From contig OX392542.1 in NCBI GenBank assembly GCA_947623455.1, forward strand, positions 13,461,625-13,525,624: a stretch of DNA of 64,000 nt. The letters are read 5' to 3'. Every line of letters begins with the position of its first letter. Position 1 is the stretch's first letter. The notes below the pieces were generated by a model, which saw only the letters and a list, made by a program, of their open reading frames with translations, did no database searches and had not been told where the DNA came from. Shown piece by piece: positions 36,972-48,387 of the stretch. The position numbers and the translations under genes were made by a program. Source of the DNA: Mimachlamys varia (lineage: Eukaryota > Mollusca > Bivalvia > Pectinida > Pectinidae).

Positions 36972-39900
36972 TTTAATCAGACTGGGGCAAAATATGAACA
37001 AATGAAATATTTACACGGAACTTTGAAAGGTACAAGAGAATAAGACCAGATATTCCAGAAGAATAAGCGTCCTCTGTTTCATTGACAATATTCGCCATGT
37101 CAATCTTGGTAACAACACAGTATATTTCACGCTCTTAAAGTGAGCAAGTACATTGTATGCATACTAATGAGTATAATCAAAGCGTCCCCACTTTTATCAA
37201 ATTAATCAAGTAAACCTAGATAATGGCCATCAAACATTCTCATAGGCTTCAACCTGCATCTCGCGAATCCCTGTGCTGGGTCATTTTGTTCGTCCGCCGA
37301 CATCTTTCACAAAATATTCGATATTTAGAGTGAGCCCTAGAATAATGAAATTACTGTGATATGTAAGAACCATAGATCGGAGAAAAGTATTGTAAATCCT
37401 ATTTTAGATTTATTTCACAACAATGCGAAAAGGAAAACTACCCGGAGAAAACTCACGTGGTCGGTCAGGTGACTATTAACCTTGACGACCCTCACGAGAC
37501 GTTTGCGTATATCACTATATATACGTAATTACACAGGTTTGGTATCCACAGATGATTTGCATAAATTTGCATATTGTTACACAAGTATATATGGCAAAAG
37601 CCCAGTCATTAAATGAAGTCAAGCCAAACATTAGGTGATGTGTAAAAAACCTGCCATGCTAGGATTAAACTACACAAATATCATCAGCCCCCTAATTCCG
37701 GAACTAACTTAAGTATCGAATATCTAACACCTAATACTTATCAGCGCCCTGTACGTATGACATGATGCATTTGCCTCCCATGTCACGATTAGATGAAAAT
37801 CTTAATTTCCTCTTTATCATGAAGACAGCAATTATGTCTCCTTATAATAAGTGCATTTCTGAAAGACACACACACAGCCAGTATCCGAGAAACAGAATTG
37901 TGCAGACTTTTGAGGAGAATAGTATAACAACAATCCACGTCGACAATATCTGAAGGAAAGTACGCGGTACCCCCAGATAAACAGTAAGTAGTTGTAACTG
38001 TTAATATTCCATGAGTAATACTTATTGAACTGGCCGCGGTTTCATCAATGTTTAAAATTCTCGATAGAAAGCATTACAGAAGTTAAGGGAAGTTTCTTAA
38101 TATACACCTCTGAAGTTTCAATCACGTTCAAGTCTCGTTTTAATATCATGCAAAGGGTTTATGTCATATCAATTGCATATATGCTTATGAAAATTGAGTC
38201 AAAATATAGATGCCTGTTATTTGTAATACTTTTTTTCACATGAATTTGAAAAAAAAAATACAAGTTCGGTGGCTATTTTTAAAATGCGTATTTCTGTGTA
38301 TAAAATGCCGAAACTCACATTATTGATGCTAGATCGATCTCTTAAAAAATCAGTGTTCTGCTATTTTTAGTTGTAACAAGCTCATGTTTGCTGTACGACT
38401 TTATAATGTTTACTAAAATGTAAATATTATGCAACAAAGTGGATAATTATACAATTTTGGTAAAAAGAAAGATTTCATATATTTAGTGTTACTAGAGCGT
38501 TATTTTTTTTTTAATTTGACTCCGATATTGTGAACAATGACACATATAATAAAGGGACAAGAAATGAAACACAGTTTTGCCGAAAGTTACGTATTACATA
38601 TTATGTCAAATTGTTATCTTTGACCGTTCATAGTACAAAAACGGGCGCACCTACATATCATTATCTATGCATTTGCTGTCATGCAATATGAACCCCCTAA
38701 TCCAAAAATGTAAATAAGACAAAAGTTAGATACAGGAAAATTTCGACTCCTCGGGTGTGTGTATCCTTAAAAGTTCCTCCTTAACATTTGTAATGCTGTC
38801 ATATGGAGAATTTCAAGTTGAGAAATGTCAACAACTTAAGGAACGTTGATGCAACTGGGGCCTGGTTACTTATATACTCTCAAAGAAATTTATTGTTTCT
38901 TAGAAACATACAATTACGACATTTACCAATCACAGTAAACAAATTCCTATTGACATTACATTATTGTCGCCTAGACGTGTCACTTTCCTTTGATCTAGCT
39001 ATGGTATAATCAACTAATTTTTCACAGTTTTACTAATACCATATGGTATTAGTAAGGCCCCTCCCTTTGACCGAGTACAATAGAATTCGAAACTCTCATT
39101 GGCCAGTCAATGTAATTGAAACATGGCCAATGGACACCGTGGGAAATAACTAAAAGTACACATAGACCTACTTGTTTCATAATTGTTGTAAAATAAATAA
39201 AGTTTATAGTTTATAAAATATCGGTCCATTAAACAATGTATAAAACTTTAAAGAATAGAAACATTTTGTTATACAACTTATTGCAGCATTTGAGGTGATC
39301 ATACTATTTTGCTAACCATTTTGCACCTAATGGTTTTATCATGTACTGTGTCTTCATATTGAATGAAACCAATTTTATCGATATTTTATTTTCGCGACGG
39401 AGTGTTGTCGTGAACATAGTGAAAATTAAACACTCGCTAAAAAGCCCTGATATACGGTACTTCCACAGGAATCAAAAGTTGAAGCCTACTGTTAATATTG
39501 ATGCATGATGTTTGTCATTTCCCCAACATACGAGTAATTTGAAATGAAAATCCTCAGTAGTATATGTGACATAATTTAGAATATTTGCTACTTTTATCAA
39601 CTTATGGAACATCCAAATCGTGTATTATGAAATTTCACGAACTTTCTTCTCGATTGGGGTAATTTTCAAAAAGTCATAACCGTCATAATTGAGTTCAGGG
39701 GAAAACAAATACATATATATATTTGTTCTTCTTTTAAAGGGGATTTTTTTTCAACTAATCAACGTAGTTACTCGTGTTTAAGAAGATTTCTCTTTAGTTG
39801 TATTAAAAAGTGTCGTAAATAGTAAAAATAAATATTAAAAGGATTCGCATTTTCCTGCATATTCACCATATATGATACGGGATGGAATATATCAAGAGTA

Positions 39901-40499
39901 AAATTGCACGTTCGGTTTGCATTGCCATGTGGTACCCCCAGGAGACTAATGTGATCATTTGATGTACAATATATACATTAAAGTATCTCGATGTCGCGGA
40001 AGGGTAAAATATATTTGCTTTGAAGTCGGGCGTCGCTACTTCGTCATATTTAAGACAAGACTACTAACCTAGCTAGTATTTGTTTAGGTTTTGTTTACTT
40101 GACGTAAAGTTTGTTTCAGCATTTTCAAGTATCAGAGGGCGCATTTGAGCGGAATCCCTCGATATCTAGGGTGGAAGTTCATTTAACTTGCTTTATTTTC
40201 TCAACTCACATTTATGTAGTGTGAAAAATTCACCTTGGGAGTTCGGACTTATGATGTATCAGGTAAGTTCAATTCATTGCAATAGCTTAGGTGGTGGTAT
40301 AGGCATAGTTGGGGGTTGGGGTTAGTTACACAATTACCTGTCCCGTGATATATGTGAAGGAGTGACTTAATAGTAGTATTGGTGTATGCACATATGTGTA
40401 GAGATATCCTGTGTATTGCTTTACAATAGGTATTGCAGGTTCGGTATATGATGGGTTTTTGTGCTAAAACATTTTTTTCTTTTTTTTTTCCCAACAGTA

Positions 40500-40991
40500 A
40501 TGCATCTGTTCACTCTCCTGGCTACGTTTACCACTGTGCTGTCCCTAGGAATATCATCACAGGTAGCGGAAACAAGTGTGCCAGATCAAACTACCAGTAC
40601 AGGCCCACAGGGTGATGACGTCACAACCACAGATTCTTCATCAATGAACGACAAGCCGCTTATTGACCAAATTCATGACTATCCTACTGGCATAGTAGGT
40701 GGATTTCTTGGCACAGAAGATATGGAAACGGAAGACGAGACGGATGCTGGAGAACATGAAGATGATATTGCAAAGGAAGATGGGTTCCGTGACAGTGACG
40801 TCCCATCACCCAGATTACCCGGTGGCCAAGATAACAAGGACACAGGACGTCGACCACCGGTACGTCCGTCGAAAGTTCCATTGGTAAATAATGATAAGAG
40901 GCGGCAGGTTATAAACTCTGTGTCGCGGCCATCTCCTACTCTACTCGCGATACCCCTAACTGTTGTCATGACGTATGGGTACTACGCCTGA
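40500..40991 (+). CDS. Secreted acidic protein, possibly GPI-anchored, family not recognised
   Basis: The frame encodes 163 residues in one exon. The frame stays open upstream, but 40482-40497 is a textbook acceptor (polypyrimidine run then 'cccaacag'), so the exon probably starts at 40498 and Met at 40500 is the start; a 5' non-coding exon is implied. Residues 1-23 (MHLFTLLATFTTVLSLGISS onward) form a signal peptide. A Ser/Thr-rich stretch (about 25-50) is followed by a very acidic segment (GTEDMETEDETDAGEHEDD, about 70-95), then a proline- and basic-rich stretch. The last 16 residues are hydrophobic (TLLAIPLTVVMTYGYY) after small residues, as in a GPI-anchor signal or a single C-terminal helix. 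Codon use and the signal peptide argue for a real gene. No family or function is claimed. Confidence 0.55.
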   Translation: MHLFTLLATFTTVLSLGISSQVAETSVPDQTTSTGPQGDDVTTTDSSSMNDKPLIDQIHDYPTGIVGGFLGTEDMETEDETDAGEHEDDIAKEDGFRDSDVPSPRLPGGQDNKDTGRRPPVRPSKVPLVNNDKRRQVINSVSRPSPTLLAIPLTVVMTYGYYA

Positions 40992-41211
40992 TTTAAATGA
41001 CGTCATTCTGAAGGCTACTTCAACGACGAGCTGTAAAGTCTGATTTCATGCGTTACGTATCAATTATGGACTTATATCGATAATGATACATTGTTTATGA
41101 ACCTGATGGGGTGGTATATCAACCGAGGACTGAGTACATGAGCGATATTATTCCTGAGCGAGACTAAGGTCCTTATATATATATATTATAACACATCTCC
41201 CTTCTTGAGCT

Positions 41212-41866
41212 TGTGCCCGCAGTTGGCAACGAACATATTCAATATGGAGCGCTAACATATGGGGCGCCGTTTTAGTATTTAAACCTATTCTCTAGGCTAT
41301 TTTTTGATATAAAAAAATCAAATTCTTGATATAAGAAAACAGAGTTTATTTTTTGATATCAGCATTCCTATTTTTTGATATAAAAAATGATTTCTTGAAA
41401 TCAGAAATTCGATTTTTTTATTTAAGAAAATGAAATTTTGATTTCAGAAAATCGTTTCTATTTTTTGTTGCCAAAAATTTGAAATTCTGATATCAAAATA
41501 TCATTTTTTGTTATAAAAAAATCGCTTTCATTTTTTGCTATCAAGAAATCGATTTTCTGATATCACAAATTCAGGATCATTTCTTGATATCAAAAATTTG
41601 AATTCTTGATATCAAACAACAATTTCTATTTTCTGAAACATGTATCAAAAACTGATTTTCAGATATCAGAAATTCGATTTTTTATATCAAAAATGAATTG
41701 TTGCTATCAATAATTCGAATTTCTGATATCAAAAATTCATTTTCTGATATCAAAAAATATTCTCTGATATCAAAAACTTATTTTTTTGCTATTTTTGAAT
41801 AAATACTAAAACGGCGACCAATACTAACTCGCACAATAGAAAATGTTCGTTGCCAACTTCGGGCAT
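41212..41866. mobile_element. Non-autonomous element with ~65-nt TIRs and an internal GATATC minisatellite
   Basis: The left end 'gcccgcagttggcaacgaac' and 'gccgttttagtattta' are mirrored on the right as 'aaatactaaaacggc' and 'gttcgttgccaacttcgggc'. Between them are about 500 nt of a degenerate ~20-nt repeat, 'ttttttgatatcaaaaatt', which is itself palindromic around GATATC. There is no ORF. Confidence 0.75.
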
Positions 41867-43216
41867 ACTACCGTATGTACGCAGTCAAGATGAGGTACAA
41901 TGTACAATCCTTGTATATATTGCATATTACTTAAAGGGGCATCCCGGGAGAGTCTACAATGAAGTTCTTGAATATACATGATGTCTGCACTACCAGATAC
42001 ATTTTCCTGTTATTTCAATATTCAAAGTCTACTCAAAATGTGTTTATTAGCCACTTGAAAAATTGCATTCCTCGGGAAAGCCCGATAAAAATAGCGCTGA
42101 TCACGCGTCAATCAGGTGACTATTTTGTCGCAAGTCGACGAGGGGCCCAAAGGGAGGGGACGCGTAATGTATTGGTCCGATGATGAACCAGACACAAAAT
42201 CCGTGTATACATTTTTTGAATCATATTCACATTAATAATCAGACGTTAATTACACACGATAATCATATGGAGAAATTTATGTCGACATCTATGCATCATT
42301 TATCGACATCAGTACCTGACTGAAACAGGATACAACCATGCATCGCCAGACTGCACTCTTACATTGTACGATTAACAGTGTCATGTGGGTTTCCGACGAT
42401 GACAACCATAGGGCAAACCTTAATTTCTGTAAAAAGTTATCTTCACGAATCCTCATTTAGAACCATTTCACAAAAGGTGTGAATGCATTTTAAAGTACAA
42501 AAATAAAATGAAATGATTCCGATTTTTTTAATACAACTCGATGTCTTGAAGATTTTTTTTCAGACTATCTATATATTCATCTAAAATCTATCCAACTTTC
42601 AGCGTCAACATACTTTAACACTTACAATTATGTATCAGGGAAGTCCGTACACTAGAACACATGTATAATATATATATCAAATTTGGAACTTGTCGAAAAG
42701 ATAATTGTCCAATACTTAATCCATTTGTATATGTTATGATAGCTCCGTTTTCATTTTACTTTTTTTTATGTAAATTTAAAGGTTCGTTAACATTTTCAAC
42801 ACAACTGCAGACATGGGACATACATGTATATGATTTTTTTTTTTTTTATAAATTAATGACTTCACTTATATATTGCATATATTTTGATTCATATCAAATT
42901 TACTACCGGGGTCCAAACCCGATACTATTTGTACAATCCGTATTTTATAGATTAGGTATGACAAGCATTTTGTATCCGCACTGGATGACATAAATTTATT
43001 CATTTTGTCCAAATTGAATCTGTATGTAATTATACATTAAACTCAATCGCACCTATACCGGCGTTTTACAGCGTAACCTCCTCCTCCACCCCCTCCACCC
43101 CCCATACGGATTTTCTTGCATGTGAAAAGGTCTTTCTCTTCAGCAATATAATTAAATTATGCCGTTTTACTGAAATATTATAAAGGGAATATTGCAAAAC
43201 ACGCTTTTAAGTTTTA
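41867..43216. other. Gene-free interval
   Basis: No gene or strong repeat was seen apart from a single arm of the CATCGTCGG family near 42387. Homopolymer A and T runs are frequent. Confidence 0.45.
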
Positions 43217-43541
43217 CACACGCATTTCATGTAACAGAGGAATGAAAGAGTTATCCCTTGGGAGGCCCCAAAACCAAATCAAAACTGTGTCACCGGCTAT
43301 CCAGAAGAAAACTGTAACATGCAAACAATTTGGCTGTTAGTTTCTCCCTTGAATACTTTCCATCCCTCATTATGCTTCCACACGCATTTCATGTAACAGA
43401 GGAATGAAAGAGTTATCCCTTGGGAGGCCCCAAAACCAAATCAAAACTGTGTCACCGGCTATCCAGAAGAAAACTGTAACATGCAAACAATTTGGCTGTT
43501 AGTTTCTCCCTTGAATACTTTCCATCCCTCATTATGCTTCC
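43217..43541. repeat. Perfect 162-bp tandem duplication
   Basis: Unit 'cacgcatttcatgtaacaga' through 'cattatgcttcc' occurs twice in a row at a 162-nt offset. No differences were seen by eye. Confidence 0.85.
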
Positions 43542-43837
43542 GTAATATAATCCTTACGTTGAAGTTTGACCATACGGCCACGCGGATCGCCATTTTTTTG
43601 TTTACCGATGTAGCTTGTTATGCGCATGCGTTATCATATGTGACGAAAAAAAAATTACATGTCCAAATCGTTGATCAACGAATAGTGATTCCCTTTTTTA
43701 ATTATTAATTAAAGTTTTTGGGAACATATTTCAGCGTAAATCGCCCATTAATTTTCCACAAGATTATACGTTTAATTCATGTATACAATAATTCTAAATA
43801 AGCATAAAAAAATATAGTTTTACCGTGATGCCTCTTT

Positions 43838-43996
43838 AAGCATTAAACATCATACTGTTCCGTGTTATGGTCCTATAACACGCAACAGGATTGCAGACAA
43901 AATGAATAACGCGCGTTAGCGTGTTATGATTGTTTGTCTGCAATCCTGTTCCGTGTTATAGGCTCATAACACGGAACAGAATGATGTTTAATGCTT
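43838..43996. repeat. Long palindromic element (CCGTGTTATGG family)
   Basis: The outer arms 'aagcattaaacatcat' and 'atgatgtttaatgctt' are perfect. The inner arms contain 'tgttccgtgttat' and 'ataacacggaaca', and 'aggattgcagacaaa' with its complement. The centre 'aacgcgcgttagcgtgtt' also pairs. About 159 nt, arms about 70 nt. A related single segment is at 44166-44200. Confidence 0.8.
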
Positions 43997-44611
43997 ATAT
44001 TTACATTTTTCCATTGGTTTTGATAATAAATTTATATTTATATTCTACATTTGTTCTGAAAATTTAAGGTAGATTTCTAATAAATGGAACAGCGAACAAC
44101 CGGTATCGGCCGGCTATTTCCAACGTTATGATTATGACGTCACAATCGTAATGACGTCATTATGACCACTCCAGTGTTATGCTCTCATAACACGGAACTG
44201 GCCTTGGTAGTGTTATATAGTGGCAATGCAGAGCAAATGTAATTTTTATCTATTAAGATGTAATTGTAAATATGACTTAAACATTTTCAGTAAATGATAC
44301 TAAATGATACCAATAATCGAGTAAAAAACAGACGATATGTAAAATATGTTATTCTTTCTCTCTTATGGGAACAATAAATATATAATGTCTGTGTTTTTTT
44401 TTAAATATTTTTTTCTCTTGTCAATTAATTATTATCAAGTTATTTGAGAACCTTGTATATTAAATCATATACTATATATTTGCAACCATGTTTGTCTATT
44501 TTTTTTTCATTTGCTTAGTATTTCGCCAGCAATACACATGAAGAGTTTAACAATCAGTGGTTTTCATTGTCGCAAATGTTAAACAGGAGAAAATGATATA
44601 TTAGGTTAATG

Positions 44612-44997
44612 TGCCGAATAAACGTAACTTCAGACAATTTTTCGGGATTCTGAAAAATTATGAAAAAAAATCTAGTTGATAACCATGCAAAAATAAGCCT
44701 AAAACGAAGTAAACTTGAGCGGTAACTAACAAGAAACTCTTGACAAAAATATCTAAAGAATTGAAAATAATTCGGGTGGGGCCCACTTCAACAAGCCGAA
44801 GGTAAAAGACGGTTCGAAATGGACGCGTGCTTACATATAGCGTGTTTCAACTAGTACTGCTTCTGTACCGGTAACAGCGTAAGAATTTATCTTGAATATT
44901 GCTGATATCAGTTAATCTTAACTAAATCTATAAATATAATAAGTTATTAGACTTGATTTTCGCTTCAAGTTTTGCGGAAAGTTACGTATATTGGGCC
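44612..44997. mobile_element. MITE-like DNA element, copy 2 (inverted relative to 29917-30298)
   Basis: The right end 'gttacgtatattgggcc' is intact. The left end is diverged ('tgccgaataaacgtaactt'). Internal blocks match the copy at 29.9 kb on the opposite strand. Confidence 0.7.
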
Positions 44998-45262
44998 TTT
45001 AATTCTAAGTCTTATTATGACACTATATACTACAGAAGTGGAAATAACGGGATGTGAATTTTGGAAAAACGAAAGATCTTTTGATCAATCTTGAGCACCC
45101 CTCCTAAAATGTTTTTTTTTCGATCAAATCATTTGACTTTTCCATCCCGTGCACTACCATACCACATACCAAACTGAACAAACATCTGCGGTCTCTCATT
45201 ATGATGGGTTTCTTTTTCAAGAAAGATAGACTACGATACAAAACGTATGGTTGAGAGTTATT

Positions 45263-45424
45263 TAAGCAATGAATGTTTTAGCAAATGTTGTTACAGTCCT
45301 ATAACACACATTGCTATTGATGACAAAATAAATAAATCCCGGTAGGGCTTTATGTAAGTTTGTCAGCAATAGCAATATGTGTTATAGGACTGTAACAATA
45401 TTTATTAAAATGTTCATTACTTAT
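45263..45424. repeat. Palindromic element of the 'gttataggactgtaac' family
   Basis: The left arm 'taagcaatgaatgtttta', 'tgttacagtcctataacac' and 'attgctatt' is mirrored by 'aatagcaatatgtgttatag', 'gactgtaaca' and 'aaaatgttcattactta'. The centre is about 40 nt. A rearranged relative continues at 45490-45600. Confidence 0.75.
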
Positions 45425-45725
45425 ATTTACATTTTGATAATATTATTGTGCTTTATTAAGTTTTTTCGGACTGATTTGAATAGCAAATCAAGAGAAGACA
45501 GCAATTGAATTGCTGACGTCACAATAGCAACTGTTGTTATAGTCTTTGGCACTGGGTGTTATAGGCGTATGACAGCAACTGCCTCTTAACATTGTGTCAA
45601 TGGAAAATTAGAGCAAATGCAAATATATTTGAATGCAATTTGTGAAAGCACAACACTAAGATCAAATATACCGACAAAGATATAGTACGAATGATTTTGA
45701 ATTCCTGAATTACAATATCTTTTTA

Positions 45726-45811
45726 CATCGTCGGATACCCACGGTTGATCTCGCTTCGCTAACTCACGAGTGAGTTAGCGAAGCGAGATCAACCGTGGGT
45801 ATCCGACGATG
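45726..45811. repeat. Perfect 86-bp palindrome (42-nt arms, 2-nt spacer)
   Basis: It begins 'catcgtcggatacccacgg' and runs through 'gatctcgcttcgctaactca' to the axis at 'cgag'. The right half is the exact complement with no mismatch seen. Termini match the element at 36297-36375. Confidence 0.9.
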
Positions 45812-45983
45812 ATCTTTTTATAGAGTTTGAAGGAAATATTTTTCAGCAGACTGTTTGCATTCCCTTAGAAACAAACTGCGTCCTCTTTTAACGGACTTGG
45901 TTTTTTTTTCATACGAAGCTAGATTTGTTGAGTTCAATAACACGGATTGTAAAAGTCTTGTCAAATAATTCAATTTTACTTTC

Positions 45984-46300
45984 AGGTATACTCACGATGT
46001 TTTATCTTTATATAACAAGAAGTTCACTGACCAAGACGACCGCATATATATTTTTACCCTTCTGAACTTGAATTCAATGACACGAAACTCTTCTACATCA
46101 GCTACTTACCTCGATCTTTAGTTAAACTATGACAAACATGGACAGCTCAACGATAAACGTGACGTTTTCTCAATTTTCCGAGCGGGAACTTTCCTCCAAT
46201 CCGTTGTGTTAACATCTCGCAGTTCACTGGTTATTCTAGGTCTTGCTATAATTATCGAGATTGTCGCGATAGATGTCGGCTGCTGACGAGCCAAGTTACG
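45984..46300 (+). pseudogene. Decayed reverse-transcriptase-like fragment
   Basis: The frame from 45984 reads RYTHDVLSLYNKKFTDQDDR, then breaks. Downstream segments ('gacaaacatggacagc', 'gaaactcttctacatcagc') parallel those at 3618-3800, and the tail ('gtcggctgctgacgagc') is shared with 36891-36907. The three fragments clearly derive from one element family. Confidence 0.45.
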
Positions 46301-46498
46301 GTACATTGGGGTGCAGAATAATGAAGACAATGATCAAGTTTTATCGTCGACATCCTGGCCCCACTGAAGAAATCTTCTATATCCTTGTATGAAATGAAGG
46401 TGGACGCTTTTGAATATGCTCATAAGTAAGCCTGCTTATTGTGATTAAGAAATATGCCACAGTTCTCACTTTGAGGACATGACATTATCTTGGATGAG

Positions 46499-46665
46499 AC
46501 CAAAACTTAATTGGCGGATGCTATCGGTGAAGCAGAAGACCTTCCGGAACACCAGGTCTTTTTCAAGGGTATCACTGTAATCCTTCATTTGTACATTCCC
46601 TAGTTTAACCAATTTCGAGTTCAAATTATGATTTTATTGTCGGTTCGGTATCCTCTTGATCTTTT
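46499..46665 (+). repeat. Dispersed repeat family R2, copy
   Basis: It contains 'ggtgaagcagaagac', 'ggaacaccaggtctt' and 'gagttcaaattatgatttt', in the same order as at 18535-18723. Confidence 0.55.
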
Positions 46666-46825
46666 TATTTAAAAAAAAAATCCATTGTTTGGGTTTAAAC
46701 CTTGAGCAAACACTAGAAGCACGAGACTGTTCGTCTCTTAATGTCCAACACAATAATTTCTGGTTAAAGTTTAGTGATTTTAACCGTTTTTATGTCGTGA
46801 CCAAAGGACTAAGCCCCAACGAGAC

Positions 46826-48387
46826 AAGAGGCCCAACGGGCCTTAACGGTCATCTGACTACCAATTGTAAAATCACTATGAAAATACGTGTAGTCATTAA
46901 ATCAAGTTATAATATGCCTGTATAGATTGCCAAGTTCAAGATAGTGGCCTTCTTGGATTTCTGATGGGCTTGAAAAATAACAACACTTTGTTGGGACCAT
47001 CTCAGGATATCATTTCTGGCAAGTTTCAGCTCAATTCCACTGGTAGAACTTGAGAAGTTTAGAATGTGTTTTCAAAATGGCCGCTGTGGAGGCCATCTTG
47101 GATTTTTGACTACACGAAAAATAACAACAGCTTCGTTTTGGCCCCAGTGACCTTGAATGAAAGTCAAGGTCATTTCTTTGAACAAACTTGGTAGCCCTTT
47201 ATCCCAGCATGCCACAGGCCCAATATTAGATCTCTGGGCCTTTTGGTTATTCAGAAGAAGTTGTTTAAAGATTATGACCGTTTTGGTCCCTGTGACCTTG
47301 AATGAAAGTCAAGATCATTTCTTTGAACAAACTTGGTAGCCCTTTATCCCAGCATGCCACAGGCCCAATATTAGGTATCTGGGCCTTTTGGTTATTCAGA
47401 AGAAAATGTTTAAAGATTATGACCGTTTTGGCCCCAGTGACCTTGAATGAAAGTCAAGGGCATTTCTTTGAATAAACTTGGTAGCCCTTTATCCCAGCAT
47501 GCCACAGGCCCAATATTAGATCTCTGGGCCTTTTGGTTATTCAGAAGAAGTCGTTTAAAAATTATGACCGTTTTGTCCCCTGTGACCTTGAATGAAGGTC
47601 AAGGTCATTTGTTTGAACAAACTTGGTAGCCCTTTATCTCAGTATAACACAGGACCAATATCAGGTCTCTGGGCCTTTTGGTTATTCAGAAGAAGTTGTT
47701 TAAAAAGATTTTGACCTTTTTGGCCCCTGTGACCTTGAATGAAGGTCAAGGTCATTTGTTTGAACAAACTTGGTAGCCCTTTATCCCAGCATAACACAGG
47801 CCCAATGTCAGGTCTCTGGGCCTTTTGGTTATTCAGAAGAAGTCGTTCAAAGATTTTGACCTTTTTGGCCCCTGTGACCTTGAATGAAGGTCAAGGTCAT
47901 TTGTTTGAACAAACTTGGTAGCCCTTTATCCCAGCATGCCACAGGCCCAATATTAGGTCTCTGGGCCTTTTGGTTATTCAGAAGAAGTCGTTTAAAAAGA
48001 TTATGACCGTTTTGGTCCCTGTGACCTTGAATGAAGGTCAAGGTCATTTGTTTGAACAAACTTGGTACCCCTTTATCCCAGCATAACACAGGCCCAATAT
48101 CAGGTCTCTGGGCCTTTTGGTTATTCAGAAGAAGTCGTTCAAAGATTTTGACCTTTTTGGCCCCTGTGACCTTGAATGAAGGTCAAGGTCATTTGTTTGA
48201 ACAAACTTGGTACCCCTTCATCCCAGCATGGCACAAACCCAATATTGGGTCTATGGGCCTTTTGGTTTATGAGAAGAAGATGTTTAAATGGAAAAGTTTA
48301 CGGACGGCGCACGACGCACGGCGCACGACGACGGACGAAGCATGATGACTATAGGTCATCCTGACCCTTCGGGTCAGATGACCTAAA
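46826..48387. mobile_element. Satellite-bearing element 1: eight ~145-bp units with paired TCAAGGTCA sites
   Basis: The left end is 'aggcccaacgggccttaacg' followed by GGTCATCTGAC; the right end is GTCAGATGACC, its exact complement, preceded by a 'tgacccttcgggtca' hairpin. Inside, 'tgaccttga' begins at 47148, 47293, 47438, 47583, 47730, 47875, 48022 and 48167, giving units of 145-147 nt. The 3' part has a 'cggcgcacgacg' block that also ends the element at 51531. Open frames inside are repeat artefacts. It lies downstream of COPB2. Confidence 0.8.

Larger units (their letters stand above)
34040..40497. other. Intergenic region rich in decayed and fold-back elements
   Basis: No gene was recognised. 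Contents: retroelement-like remnants (34890-35020 weak; 36462-36905), fold-back elements at 35438-35570, 36297-36375, 36584-36692 and 36926-36971, relatives of the 35.4 kb element near 38036-38100 and 38745-38866, a B-box-like SINE piece (minus strand, about 36231-36252), and a short palindrome at 39042-39068. The 39.1-40.4 kb part is unassigned and may contain the promoter and a 5' non-coding exon of the gene at 40500. Confidence 0.5.

Noticed and set aside
47157..48364. Series of 60-104 codon open frames in satellite element 1
   Set aside because: They repeat with the satellite unit and shift with its length; this is repeat read-through, not protein coding.
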